A stretch of 64,000 bases of DNA from Aquirufa beregesia (GTDB taxonomy: Bacteria; Bacteroidota; Bacteroidia; Cytophagales; Spirosomataceae). Below are positions 26,807 through 37,462 of this stretch, one piece after another. The notes beneath the pieces are model-generated. The model worked only from the letters and a program-made list of their open reading frames with translations. It did no database searches and was not told the DNA's origin. The position numbers and the translations under genes are program-made. The stretch spans positions 62,001-126,000 of the forward strand of contig NZ_SEWW01000008.1 of the NCBI RefSeq assembly GCF_011090385.1, written 5' to 3'. Each line of letters begins with the position of its first letter. Position 1 is the stretch's first letter.

Positions 26807-28045
26807 TTATAATAATAAACCCGCTAATGTTGCTGATAAATAACTAGCTAATGTGCCAGCAATTAAGGCTTTAAAACCTAATTTGGCTAAATCACTTCTA
26901 CGAGAAGGGGCTAATTCTCCAATTCCCCCAATTTGAATGGCAACTGAACTAAAATTAGCAAATCCGCACAAGGCAAAGCTGGTAATTGCGATGGTTTTAG
27001 GGTCTAGCGTATCTTTCACCTTCATCATATCTAAATAAGCTACAAACTCATTCACCACCATCTTTTTCCCCATTAAAGCTCCTGCTACTTCTATATCCGC
27101 AGAAGGGACTCCCATCGCAAAGGCAAAAACGGAAAAGACCTTCCCTAAAAGTAAATTCATGGATAATGTTGGCATGCCAATCCAATTTCCTATATGTCCT
27201 AATCCTAAATCCACCAAGGCAATCAAAGCAATAAAACCAATTAACATAGCTATTACATTCAAACCTACCTTCAATCCTTCGCTTGCGCCCGCTGCGATGG
27301 CATCCACTAAATTGGCATGCGATTTTTGTTTTTCTAATTTTACGGCTCCTTCCGTTTCTGATTTCTCGGTTTCAGGAAAAATTATTTTGGATATCACCAG
27401 CGCCCCAGGTGCCGCCATTAAACTAGCCGCTAATAAATAAGCTGCAGGTACACCTAAAGAAATATATACCGCCATAACCCCTCCCGCAATACAAGCAAAA
27501 CTACCTGTCATGGAAGCCATTAACTCACTGTTCGTCATGTTTTTCAAATAAGGCTTAATCATGATCTGAGCTTCAACTTGGCCTACAAAAGTGGATGCCA
27601 CATTGGACAAAGCTTCTGCTCCACTAACACCCATTAACCAGTGCACCACCTTACCAATAGCTGCAACTACTCGTTGCAATATTCCCAAGTAATAAAACAT
27701 ATTCACCAATACCGCCACAAAAATGATGGTTGGGACTACTTTAAAAAAGAAGATGTAATCGTTTCCTGAACCAAAAGCGCGTGACATTAAGTCGCGGTTC
27801 ACCAATGATCCAAACACGAATTGAGCGCCTTTATCAGCTTGCCCTAATAAAGTATTGATGGAATCACCCAACCATTGGAAGATTGCCTGACCTGTATCCG
27901 TTTTAAGAATGAATACAGCTAAAAATATTTGTAAAAGCAAACCAACACCCACTGTACGGTAATTAATCGCTTTCCGGTTATTTGACATTAAAAATGCAAC
28001 TCCCAGAATTAAAACAATCCCCAATAGCCCCGTAAATCTTTCCAT
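26807..28045 (-). CDS. nupC: Concentrative nucleoside transporter (NupC/CNT family)
   Basis: A 412-residue inner-membrane carrier with the CNT layout: 'GLLLQIFLAVFILKTDTGQAIFQWLG', the family motif 'MGVSGAEALSNVASTFVGQVEAQIMIKPYL', and 'SFALCGFANFSSVAIQIGGIGELAP' in the second half, which together form the nucleoside- and cation-binding core. It imports nucleosides with Na+ or H+. Its position between ppk1 and dnaG in a nucleic-acid/phosphate operon fits a supply role. Confidence 0.92.
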   Translation of the reverse strand: MERFTGLLGIVLILGVAFLMSNNRKAINYRTVGVGLLLQIFLAVFILKTDTGQAIFQWLGDSINTLLGQADKGAQFVFGSLVNRDLMSRAFGSGNDYIFFFKVVPTIIFVAVLVNMFYYLGILQRVVAAIGKVVHWLMGVSGAEALSNVASTFVGQVEAQIMIKPYLKNMTNSELMASMTGSFACIAGGVMAVYISLGVPAAYLLAASLMAAPGALVISKIIFPETEKSETEGAVKLEKQKSHANLVDAIAAGASEGLKVGLNVIAMLIGFIALIALVDLGLGHIGNWIGMPTLSMNLLLGKVFSVFAFAMGVPSADIEVAGALMGKKMVVNEFVAYLDMMKVKDTLDPKTIAITSFALCGFANFSSVAIQIGGIGELAPSRRSDLAKLGFKALIAGTLASYLSATLAGLLL

Positions 28046-28068
28046 AATATATTGATGTTCGTGTATGC

Positions 28069-30357
28069 CTAATTTTTACCTTCCAATGTAACTGTAAATT
28101 GATCAAATGGCAATTGACTGACCAAATCATCTTCTTTTATTTCATAAAATGCCTGATGGATATTGAATGGGTCATTACTTTCCACTTTCCAGTATGAACC
28201 GTCTTCTTGCATTTCATACGAATTAACGGTATCTCTTAAATTCCATAACAAAATGGTAATGGCCATGTTCTTTGCTCTTGGATTGACCAATTCAAATAAA
28301 GACTCTATTCGGCGGTCAAAACTACGCACCATTACATCTGCCGAACCACCATATACTTTAGGCTCTCCGGCATTGTGAAAATAAAATATACGCGTATGTT
28401 CCAAATAATTACCCACAATGGATTTGATGTAAATATTTTCCGATAAACCATTTCTTTGGGGTCTCAAACAACAAATTCCTCGAACAATTAGTAATATAGG
28501 TACACCTACTTGGGAGGCTTCATACAATAACTCCATGGTTTGAGTATCTTGCAATGAATTGATTTTCAGGCATATACTAGATGGTAAACCATTCTGATGA
28601 TTTACCATTTCCGTCCGAATCATTTCCAACAATCGATTTCGCATATCGCGTGGAGCGGTAATCAAATGCTCATAATGCGTCGGCATGGAATGCCCGGTTA
28701 TAACATTGAAAAACTCAGAAATATCTTGGGTAATCCGACTATCCGTAGTTAATAATCCAATATCCGTATACAGCTTGGCTGTATCTTCATTGTAATTTCC
28801 TGAAGAAAGATGCGCATAACTCATCACATAATATCCTTCATTACGAATGACTTGTAATAATTTGGTATGCGTTTTTAAACCAGGAATACCATAGATAACA
28901 AAACATCCAGCCTTTTGTAATTTAGTGGCTTCTCGGATATTGTTTTCTTCATCAAAACGAGCTTTAACCTCAAACAATACAGAAACGTGTTTTCCTTGTT
29001 CGGCCGCCCGCAACAAAGCATGTGAAATTCGAGAATTTTTCGAAATACGGTACAACGTAATTTTGATTGCCAATACATTCGGATCATCTGCCGCCTGATC
29101 GAGTAATTGAACCACCGGATCAAAATTATTATACGGGTGATGAAGTAAAATATCCCCCCTTTTCATGGTCTCAAAAATATCATCAATCTTCACTGATTTG
29201 AGTCCTAAAGCTGGGACAACAGGAGGATTTGCGGCCATTTTCACCTTGAATTCTGGGTGTTTTACTATTTGCCAAAATGCGGTAAAATCTAAAATGGACG
29301 ACTTAATGAAAATATCTGATTTCTCTAATGACCAGCGTTTCAACATTTCTTCCAACAGAAATTCGGAATGCTCCTTCTCCACCTCTACGCGCGTCACACG
29401 ACCCAAACGGCGATCTTTAATTTTCTTTTTAATCTCATCCACAAAATCGATTTCAGCATCTTCATGCTCCACCACATCAAAATCACCATTCCGGGTAATT
29501 CGGAATAAGGTAGTAGACTCAATTTCTACATTACGATACAGAACTTGTAAGTGATGACGGATCAATTGTTCAATCGGTAAGAAAAGAATTTTATCGTCTC
29601 TTTCAATCACATAAAAACGGGCCAAATTCAAAGGAATTTGAACAAAAGAAATCTTTTTATCTTTTTCTGACTTATGCTTTCCATGTACCTTTTTATCGGA
29701 AGCACCTATGGTCACTACCCCAAAAATCAAGGTTTTAGCCAATAAACTTGGGAAAGTATGGGTATGGTCAAAGACCATGGGAGTTAACATGGGATAAATG
29801 GTACGGTGGAAATACGTTTCCACTTCTTGCATTTCTTCCGATGTTAGATCATCCAAATTAGCCAGCAACAGACCATTCTCAGGAAAAAGAGGTAGTATTT
29901 CCTCAACAAACAGGCGGTGTTTCTCCTGACTAAACTCTTGAGCAGAAGCAATCAAGGTTTGTTTGAATGGTACTTCTCTCAAACCAGAATAATCCGTCCT
30001 CTCTTTTCCAAAATCAATGTAATTATACAAGGACCCAATGCGAATCGTAAAAAACTCATCCAAATTGGAAGCTGTAATAGCTAAGAATTTTAAACGATCA
30101 AATAAGGTTCGTTGATCATCTCTCGCCTGATCTAAAACTCGCTCATCAAACTTTAACCAAGACAAATCCCTGGAGATAAATTTCGACTTTGCAATGATGT
30201 CCTTCGACTTTTGCATCGCCTTCTCAATTTTCCACGAAGAATCCTTAGGAGCGACCAAATTGATCTTCCAATTCTTAGGCTTTAGTAATGACAAAAGATT
30301 CCCTGTGGAGGAATCTTTTGTATCGCTATGTTTGACTGCTTTATTCGAATGATCCAT
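28069..30357 (-). CDS. ppk1: Polyphosphate kinase 1
   Basis: A 762-residue PPK1, which reversibly builds polyphosphate from ATP. Visible: N-terminal domain 'ISRDLSWLKFDERVLDQARD', 'TASNLDEFFTIRIGSL', phospholipase-D-like phosphate-binding halves with the histidine in 'PGLKTHTKLLQVIR', and 'YFHNAGEPKVYGGSADVM.RSFDRRIESLFE'. A basic N-terminal extension of about 50 residues precedes the conserved start. Follows orf70 after seven bases. Confidence 0.95.
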   Translation of the reverse strand: MDHSNKAVKHSDTKDSSTGNLLSLLKPKNWKINLVAPKDSSWKIEKAMQKSKDIIAKSKFISRDLSWLKFDERVLDQARDDQRTLFDRLKFLAITASNLDEFFTIRIGSLYNYIDFGKERTDYSGLREVPFKQTLIASAQEFSQEKHRLFVEEILPLFPENGLLLANLDDLTSEEMQEVETYFHRTIYPMLTPMVFDHTHTFPSLLAKTLIFGVVTIGASDKKVHGKHKSEKDKKISFVQIPLNLARFYVIERDDKILFLPIEQLIRHHLQVLYRNVEIESTTLFRITRNGDFDVVEHEDAEIDFVDEIKKKIKDRRLGRVTRVEVEKEHSEFLLEEMLKRWSLEKSDIFIKSSILDFTAFWQIVKHPEFKVKMAANPPVVPALGLKSVKIDDIFETMKRGDILLHHPYNNFDPVVQLLDQAADDPNVLAIKITLYRISKNSRISHALLRAAEQGKHVSVLFEVKARFDEENNIREATKLQKAGCFVIYGIPGLKTHTKLLQVIRNEGYYVMSYAHLSSGNYNEDTAKLYTDIGLLTTDSRITQDISEFFNVITGHSMPTHYEHLITAPRDMRNRLLEMIRTEMVNHQNGLPSSICLKINSLQDTQTMELLYEASQVGVPILLIVRGICCLRPQRNGLSENIYIKSIVGNYLEHTRIFYFHNAGEPKVYGGSADVMVRSFDRRIESLFELVNPRAKNMAITILLWNLRDTVNSYEMQEDGSYWKVESNDPFNIHQAFYEIKEDDLVSQLPFDQFTVTLEGKN

Positions 30358-30364
30358 TGTTTAT

Positions 30365-30577
30365 TTAGGCATTTGAATGTTTAATTGCTTCGTAATCTGA
30401 ACCCAAGCGGCCTACTTCGTGAAGTAGATATCGTTGAAGCTCAACATTAAAAACTTTCTTTTCCTCTTCATCTAAACTCGCATAAAAGTCCTTCAATTCC
30501 TGATTGATGGTCTTTTTCTCCGCTTGGTCAGCCGCATTGATGGATCTGACGTGATACGATTTAAAATCAAACTGCAT
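30365..30577 (-). CDS. Conserved small protein, unknown function
   Basis: A 70-residue, mostly helical and charged protein without membrane segment or cysteine. 'INQELKDFYASLDEEEKKVFNVELQRYLLHEVGRLGSDYEAIK' is its central part. It lies between gyrB (four bases) and ppk1 (seven bases), which makes it a real gene with high likelihood; I do not recognise a family. Confidence 0.7.
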   Translation of the reverse strand: MQFDFKSYHVRSINAADQAEKKTINQELKDFYASLDEEEKKVFNVELQRYLLHEVGRLGSDYEAIKHSNA

Positions 30578-30581
30578 ACTA

Positions 30582-32603
<2,022 letters not shown>

Positions 32604-32639
32604 CTAAAAATTCTAGAATTAATTTTTTAAAAATAAGGA

Positions 32640-32678
32640 TTTTTTCCCTGAAAAACTAGTAATTCCTCAGGGAAAAAA
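32640..32678. other. Inverted repeat between gyrB and purH
   Basis: TTTTTTCCCTGA and its exact complement TCAGGGAAAAAA form a 12-bp stem with a 15-base loop, 12 bases beyond the end of purH. The T tract precedes and the A tract follows the GC part on both strands, the reverse of a normal terminator, so its job (3'-end protection, operator) is open. Confidence 0.5.
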
Positions 32679-32689
32679 TGCACAGAATC

Positions 32690-34210
32690 TTAATGTTTGA
32701 AATGACGAATTCCTGTCATGACCATGGCCATTTGATGGGCATCACAGAAATTGATGGAATCTTGATCCTTGATAGATCCTCCTGGCTGAGTCACGGCTAC
32801 TACGCCTGCTTGACTAGCAATCTCTACACAATCTGGGAATGGGAAAAAGGCATCAGATGCCATCACAGCACCTTGCAAATCAAAGCCAAATTCTTTGGCC
32901 TTTTCTATCGCTTGTTTTAAAGCATCCACACGAGATGTTTGGCCTACTCCTGAAGCCAGTAACTGACCTTCCTTGGCTAAAACAATGGTATTGGATTTGG
33001 TATGCTTACAAATCTTCAAAGCAAATGCTAAGGCTCTTTTTTGTTCTTCCGTAGGTGCTAAGGCAGTCACTGTTTTAAAATCCGCGACACCTTCCATCAC
33101 TAAATCTTTATCTTGCTCCAAAACCCCATTCAATAATGTCTTGAACATCACCTTAGGGAATTCTACTTGATTTCTTTTTAGAAGAATGCGATTCTTCTTC
33201 GTTTTTAATATCTCTAATGCCTCCTCAGAAAAGGATGGAGCAATTAAAATTTCACAGAATAAAGGATTGATGGATTCCGCTGCAGCTTTATCCACTTCCT
33301 GATTGGTTGCCAATACCCCTCCAAATGCCGAAACGGGGTCGCAAGCCAAAGCCTTATCATAGGCTTCTTTCACCGAATTGCCTGTTGCCACGCCGCAAGC
33401 ATTCATGTGTTTAATAATAACAAAGGCTGTTTCTTCAAACTCATCCAACAAGGATAAACAAGCATCCACATCCACTAAGTTGTTATAAGACAACTCTTTC
33501 CCATGCAATTTGTCAAACAATGCAGCTATATCTCCATAAAACTTACCTTGCTGGTGAGGATTTTCTCCATAACGTAAGGTATGAGAAGGCAATGCCGTAT
33601 AATTGGCTAAATTGGCGGTTTCTCCAGCGAAATAACGCTGAATAGCTCCATCATAATGCGAGGATACCGTAAAAGCCTTTTGAGCAAAACTTCTTCTTTG
33701 TTCCAACGTTGTACCTGCTCCATTCACATCAAAAATGGAAGATACCTCCGCATATTGATCTCTCGAAGATACAATTAGCACATCAGCAAAGTTTTTTGCT
33801 GCACCACGAATCAAAGAAATACCACCAATGTCTATTTTTTCAATAATGTCTTCATCAGATGCACCAGAAGCAACTGTTTCTTCAAAGGGATACAAATCCA
33901 CCATGACCAAATCCAACGCTGGAATTTCATATTGCTTAGCTACTTCCACATCGGAAGCATGGTCTCTACGGTACAAAATACCACCAAAAACTTTGGGATG
34001 TAAGGTTTTAACACGACCTCCAAAAATGGAAGGGTAGCCTGTTAAATCCTCTACTGCAATGACCGGAATACCTAATTCTTCGATAAATGATTGAGTTCCA
34101 CCGGTAGAATACAAGGTCACTCCTTCTTCATGAAGTTTTTGAATGATAGGTGCTAAACCATCTTTGTAATAAACAGAAATTAAGGCTGATTGAATTTTTT
34201 TAATCGACAT
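32690..34210 (-). CDS. purH: Bifunctional AICAR formyltransferase / IMP cyclohydrolase
   Basis: A 506-residue enzyme for the last two steps of purine synthesis. The N-terminal MGS-like cyclohydrolase domain has 'LYSTGGTQSFI' and 'FGGRVKTLHPKVFGGIL'; the transformylase domain has 'LRYGENPHQQGKFYG', 'ELSYNNLVDVDA' and 'VIIKHMNACGVA'. The start is the ATG at 34210 (MSIKKIQSALISVY); nine more upstream residues from 34237 are not conserved and would overlap the promoter's transcription start. Confidence 0.96.
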   Translation of the reverse strand: MSIKKIQSALISVYYKDGLAPIIQKLHEEGVTLYSTGGTQSFIEELGIPVIAVEDLTGYPSIFGGRVKTLHPKVFGGILYRRDHASDVEVAKQYEIPALDLVMVDLYPFEETVASGASDEDIIEKIDIGGISLIRGAAKNFADVLIVSSRDQYAEVSSIFDVNGAGTTLEQRRSFAQKAFTVSSHYDGAIQRYFAGETANLANYTALPSHTLRYGENPHQQGKFYGDIAALFDKLHGKELSYNNLVDVDACLSLLDEFEETAFVIIKHMNACGVATGNSVKEAYDKALACDPVSAFGGVLATNQEVDKAAAESINPLFCEILIAPSFSEEALEILKTKKNRILLKRNQVEFPKVMFKTLLNGVLEQDKDLVMEGVADFKTVTALAPTEEQKRALAFALKICKHTKSNTIVLAKEGQLLASGVGQTSRVDALKQAIEKAKEFGFDLQGAVMASDAFFPFPDCVEIASQAGVVAVTQPGGSIKDQDSINFCDAHQMAMVMTGIRHFKH

Positions 34211-34234
34211 GGGGCTTGGAAATAAATGAAGCCA

Positions 34235-34242
34235 CAAAGGTA
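34235..34242 (-). promoter_or_regulatory. Candidate -7 promoter element of purH
   Basis: Minus strand TACCTTTG, a full match to TAnnTTTG, with TTAG (one mismatch to TTTG) 20 bases further upstream. It would start transcription about 18 bases before the purH ATG at 34210. The same TACCTTTG word is used before tRNA-Leu/tig. Confidence 0.5.
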
Positions 34243-34345
34243 CGAATTAAAACAAAAATCGACTAATGAAAATGTGAGTGATTATTTAGGGAAATGGTTC
34301 CTATATGTAGAGAAAAATCAATAGACCATCCTTAAGGTATAAAAA

Positions 34346-34370
34346 GGAATCCATGAAAATCATGGATTCC
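34346..34370 (-). terminator. Terminator of the GH88 gene
   Basis: Perfect 11-bp stem GGAATCCATGA / TCATGGATTCC with a three-base loop; on the minus strand it is followed by TTTTT. It lies 21 bases downstream of the GH88 stop. Confidence 0.8.
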
Positions 34371-34391
34371 CCGAATTCATTTCTCTTAGAT

Positions 34392-35564
34392 TTACTTTTT
34401 ACTTTTCTTATTCAGAGCCGCATAGCGCAAAAGGCCTTCTAAATAATAGTAATCAGCATAAACCAAGGGCACATCAATTTCAGAGTTTAATGATTTTGCC
34501 CCTACACAATGCTTGATCAGAAAATTATTATTCTCTCCCAAAGCGGCCCGATAAGCTGGACTCGACAAAGCACTTAACATGGTCACAGCGTCTTGGCAAT
34601 AACGTTTACCCTTAGCTCCTGAATAAGTACTCAACTCAAACAAGGCTGAAGCGGTAATAGCCCCTGCAGAAGCGTCTCGCTCTTCATGGGGAATATTGGG
34701 AGCATAAAAATCCCAATAAGGTATTTTATCTGCGGGTAAATTGGGGTGATTCAAATAGAAATCGGCGATTTTTTGAGCAAAATCCAAGTACTTTTTATTC
34801 TTGGTTTCACGGTACATGGTGGTAAAGCCATAAATAGCCCAAGCGTGGCCTCTAGTCCAGGTGGACTCGTCTTGATAACCTTGATGCTGTTTCTTGGCTA
34901 AGACCTTTCCTTCTTCATCATATAAAATAACGTGATAGCTAGAATAATCGGGGCGAAAATGGTGTTTGATGGTATTTTCAGCATGGGTGATGGCTATATC
35001 ATGAAATCGCTGATCACCTGTTTCTCTGGAAGCCCAAAATAACAAGTCCAAGTTCATCATATTATCAATAATCACAGGGTATTTAAATCCACCTTTAAAG
35101 CTATTCCAAGATTTAATGAGTCCCACTTTTGGATCAAATCGGGTTGCTAAAGATTTAGCTGACTGAATTAAAACCTGTTTAGCTTGTGGATCTTTGGTTA
35201 AGCGCAATTGATTTCCGAAGGAATCAAACATCATAAATCCTAAATCATGCGTACCAGTATTGTACTGCTCTTTCTTGACGGCTGCAGTCCAAAGTCGGGC
35301 TGCTTTCTCCCACTGAGGATCTTTGGTTTTCTCGTATAAAAACCAGAGACTACCAGGAAAAAAACCGGAGCACCACCAACTAGAAGGCATATTTCGATAG
35401 GTTCCATCTGGCCGAGCTGAATGAACCGTGGTGCTGGTATCTGGGTGATCCGCCAGCATGCGTTGGTATTGTTGACCTGCCAAAGCAAACTGCTTGTTGA
35501 CATCCATTTTCTGAGCAAAAAGCCCTGTACTGAGGAAGCACAAAATTAAATAAACATGTTTCAT
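34392..35564 (-). CDS. Unsaturated glucuronyl hydrolase, GH88
   Basis: A 390-residue secreted (alpha/alpha)6-barrel enzyme that removes the 4,5-unsaturated uronic acid left by polysaccharide lyases. The signal peptide ends near 'GLFAQ' (residue 18). The two catalytic aspartates match those of characterised UGL enzymes: Asp107 in 'THDLGFMMFD' and Asp167 in 'VIIDNMMNLDLL'. The start is the ATG at 35564, since the 12 upstream residues from 35600 would spoil the signal peptide. The next upstream gene on the strand is kduD, which works on the released keto-uronate. Confidence 0.9.
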   Translation of the reverse strand: MKHVYLILCFLSTGLFAQKMDVNKQFALAGQQYQRMLADHPDTSTTVHSARPDGTYRNMPSSWWCSGFFPGSLWFLYEKTKDPQWEKAARLWTAAVKKEQYNTGTHDLGFMMFDSFGNQLRLTKDPQAKQVLIQSAKSLATRFDPKVGLIKSWNSFKGGFKYPVIIDNMMNLDLLFWASRETGDQRFHDIAITHAENTIKHHFRPDYSSYHVILYDEEGKVLAKKQHQGYQDESTWTRGHAWAIYGFTTMYRETKNKKYLDFAQKIADFYLNHPNLPADKIPYWDFYAPNIPHEERDASAGAITASALFELSTYSGAKGKRYCQDAVTMLSALSSPAYRAALGENNNFLIKHCVGAKSLNSEIDVPLVYADYYYLEGLLRYAALNKKSKK

Positions 35565-35611
35565 AGGTTTGTAATTTGTTTCAAAGATGTTAGCTATCAA
35601 ATTTATGCCCC

Positions 35612-35660
35612 ATCATTTATAACTTATAATTTATCATTTATCATTTACAATTTATCACCT
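35612..35660. repeat. Heptanucleotide tandem repeat
   Basis: Six to seven successive 7-base units of the type ATCATTT: ATCATTT, ATAACTT, ATAATTT, ATCATTT, ATCATTT, ACAATTT, ATCACCT. It fills most of the gap between the end of kduD (the last unit enters its stop codon region) and the start of the GH88 gene. Confidence 0.65.
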
Positions 35661-36410
35661 ACCCATCCATCCTCCATCGACAGTCAGGATTGTTCCATGC
35701 ACATAATTAGATGCCTCTGAAGCCAAAAACACCAAAGGCCCTTTAAAATCATTAGGATTCCCCCATCTTCCAGCAGGGATCCGACTTAAAATAGAAGTAC
35801 TCCGATCTGGATCATCCCGTAGTGCGGCGGTATTATCGGTTGCGATATATCCTGGAGCAATAGCATTGACATTGATTCCTTTAGATGCCCACTCGTTGGC
35901 CAAGGCCATGGTCAACCTGGCAATTCCTCCCTTACTAGCCGCATAACCTGGCACATTAATTCCTCCTTGAAAACTCAGTAAGGAAGCGGTAAAAATAATT
36001 TTACCAGAGCCTTGTTTCAACATGATGCGACCAATCTCCCGACTCAAAATAAACTGTGAAGTTAAATTCACTTCTAACACTTCATCCCAATATTCATCGG
36101 AGTGCTCTGCCGCAGGATCACGTAAAATCGTTCCTGCATTATTGACTAATATGTCAATTCTAGGAAAATCATAGCTGACATTTTTGATGAGCTGATACAA
36201 AGATTCTCGATTGGAAAAATCGGCTTGATAGGCTTTGAATTTTCGTCCCAGTGAAAGGATTTCTTTCTCGATTTCAGATCCTTGTAATTCCAAATTAGCT
36301 GATACACCAATAATATCGGCACCAGCTTCTGCCAAACCTATGGCCATAGCTTTACCTATACCTCGTTTACATCCAGTTACTAAAGCTACTTTTCCACTTA
36401 AATCAAACAT
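35655..36410 (-). CDS. kduD: 2-dehydro-3-deoxy-D-gluconate 5-dehydrogenase (KduD), SDR family
   Basis: A 251-residue short-chain dehydrogenase. Cofactor motif 'TGCKRGIGKA', 'NNAGTILRDPAAEHSDEYWDEVLEVNLTSQF' and the active-site 'YAASKGG' are present, with the KduD-typical ends 'NAIAPGYIATDNTAALRDDPDR' and 'TVDGGWMGR'. KduD reduces the keto form of 4-deoxy uronates on the way to KDG. The start is the ATG at 36410 (MFDLSGKVALVTG); 17 codons upstream from 36461 are unconserved. Located upstream of GH88 on the same strand. Confidence 0.88.
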   Translation of the reverse strand: MFDLSGKVALVTGCKRGIGKAMAIGLAEAGADIIGVSANLELQGSEIEKEILSLGRKFKAYQADFSNRESLYQLIKNVSYDFPRIDILVNNAGTILRDPAAEHSDEYWDEVLEVNLTSQFILSREIGRIMLKQGSGKIIFTASLLSFQGGINVPGYAASKGGIARLTMALANEWASKGINVNAIAPGYIATDNTAALRDDPDRSTSILSRIPAGRWGNPNDFKGPLVFLASEASNYVHGTILTVDGGWMGR

Positions 36411-36523
36411 CTTGGTTTCAATTTTACATTCAAAAGCTGAATCTTGGATAAAATTACTCAAAGTACTAAAATACGTCTTAAAAAGGATTTTAATCGCTTT
36501 TCATCAATCAATTGATATTTATT

Positions 36524-36547
36524 CAAAACTTGATTTAGCGCAAGTTT
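36524..36547. promoter_or_regulatory. Possible operator palindrome between kduD and the DUF2188 gene
   Basis: AAAACTTG (36524-36531) and CAAGTTTT (36540-36547), an eight-bp inverted repeat with an eight-base centre, lie in the divergent 183-base gap between kduD and the DUF2188 gene. Apart from this and A/T-rich sequence I see nothing else in that gap. Confidence 0.3.
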
Positions 36548-36593
36548 TTTAAAAATCAAAAGTTGCAATTTTAAATTTCAAATTGACAACAAT

Positions 36594-36806
36594 ATGACAA
36601 AAAAATCGAATCATGTAGTTCCTACGCTTTCAGGAGGTTGGTCAGTTAAAAAATTAGGCACTTCCAAGGCAATTAGAAATTTCGATAGCCAAGAAAAAGC
36701 CATCGAGTACGGGCAAAAGCTAAGTCAAAATCAAAAAACAGATTTTTACATCCATAAAAAGAATGGCATGGTAGAGAACAAATACTCCTTTAGTGCCAAT
36801 AAATAA
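36594..36806 (+). CDS. DUF2188 domain protein
   Basis: A 70-residue protein of the DUF2188 family: 'HVVPTLSGGWSVKKLGTSKAIRNFDSQEKAIEYGQKLSQNQKTDFYIHKKNGMV' shows the typical 'H V V P . . . G W . V K' start and 'H . . . G . I' end. The fold is small and RHH-independent; function is unknown. It ends two bases before the next gene, a nucleotide-hydrolase-like protein, and the pair is divergent from kduD. It breaks the otherwise metabolic region. Confidence 0.8.
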   Translation: MTKKSNHVVPTLSGGWSVKKLGTSKAIRNFDSQEKAIEYGQKLSQNQKTDFYIHKKNGMVENKYSFSANK

Positions 36807-36808
36807 TA

Positions 36809-37429
36809 ATGGATTTTGAAAAGAATATTTTCATTAATTGTCCATTTGATGAAACATTTAAAAACGATTTGTTAAAGCCTATTATTTACATTGTTTTAAA
36901 GAACGGTTTCAATCCTAGACTTTCTCTTGAAGTATCCGATTCTGGACAATCTCGGCTTTTAAAAATAACTGAAATTATTAAGCACTGTAAATTTAGTATT
37001 CATGACCTATCAAAAGTAAAATCAACAAAAGCAAATGAATTTGCTAGAATGAATATGCCTTTTGAACTCGGCATTGATTATGGCCTAAGAAACTCTGAAG
37101 TGAAACCACTGGGTGAAAAACATTTTTTGATTCTAGAGGCAAAAAAGCATGATTATATGAAGGCTTTATCAGACATAAATGGTCTTGATACAAAAGCCCA
37201 TAAAAATGAAACAAAAGAGCTTTTCAAATGCCTATATTCTTGGTTTAGTGAAACATTAAGAATAAATAAACAAGATCCACCCAAGAAAACATTTGATGAC
37301 TTTATGCAATTCAATTCTTGGCTATTTGATGAAAAGTTAAATCGATTTCAAAATGAAATTATAGCTTTGGACTACATTCAAAACATCACGATCCCAGAAT
37401 ACATTCAGGAAATAAAAGATCAATTTTAA
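36809..37429 (+). CDS. Nucleoside deoxyribosyltransferase/TIR-like protein, candidate immunity effector
   Basis: A 206-residue cytosolic protein. Its N-terminal half has the pattern of the NDT/TIR/SLOG-like fold: 'IFINCPFDETF' (about 7-17), 'EVSDSGQSRL' (41-50), 'CKFSIHDLS' (60-68) and 'NMPFELGIDYG' (82-92). Glu86 in PFELG stands where nucleoside 2-deoxyribosyltransferases and TIR NADases carry the catalytic glutamate. The helical second half ends in 'IPEYIQEIKDQF'. I infer a nucleotide or NAD-cleaving or sensing role; no substrate can be named. Two bases downstream of the DUF2188 gene, so a two-gene module. Confidence 0.6.
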   Translation: MDFEKNIFINCPFDETFKNDLLKPIIYIVLKNGFNPRLSLEVSDSGQSRLLKITEIIKHCKFSIHDLSKVKSTKANEFARMNMPFELGIDYGLRNSEVKPLGEKHFLILEAKKHDYMKALSDINGLDTKAHKNETKELFKCLYSWFSETLRINKQDPPKKTFDDFMQFNSWLFDEKLNRFQNEIIALDYIQNITIPEYIQEIKDQF

Positions 37430-37462
37430 TTCAGTTGAAAGAATCTTAATTTTCAAAAAAAA

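Noticed and set aside
32640..32678. Terminator for purH
   Set aside because: The T and A tracts are on the wrong sides of the stem for an intrinsic terminator; kept only as an inverted repeat of unknown role.
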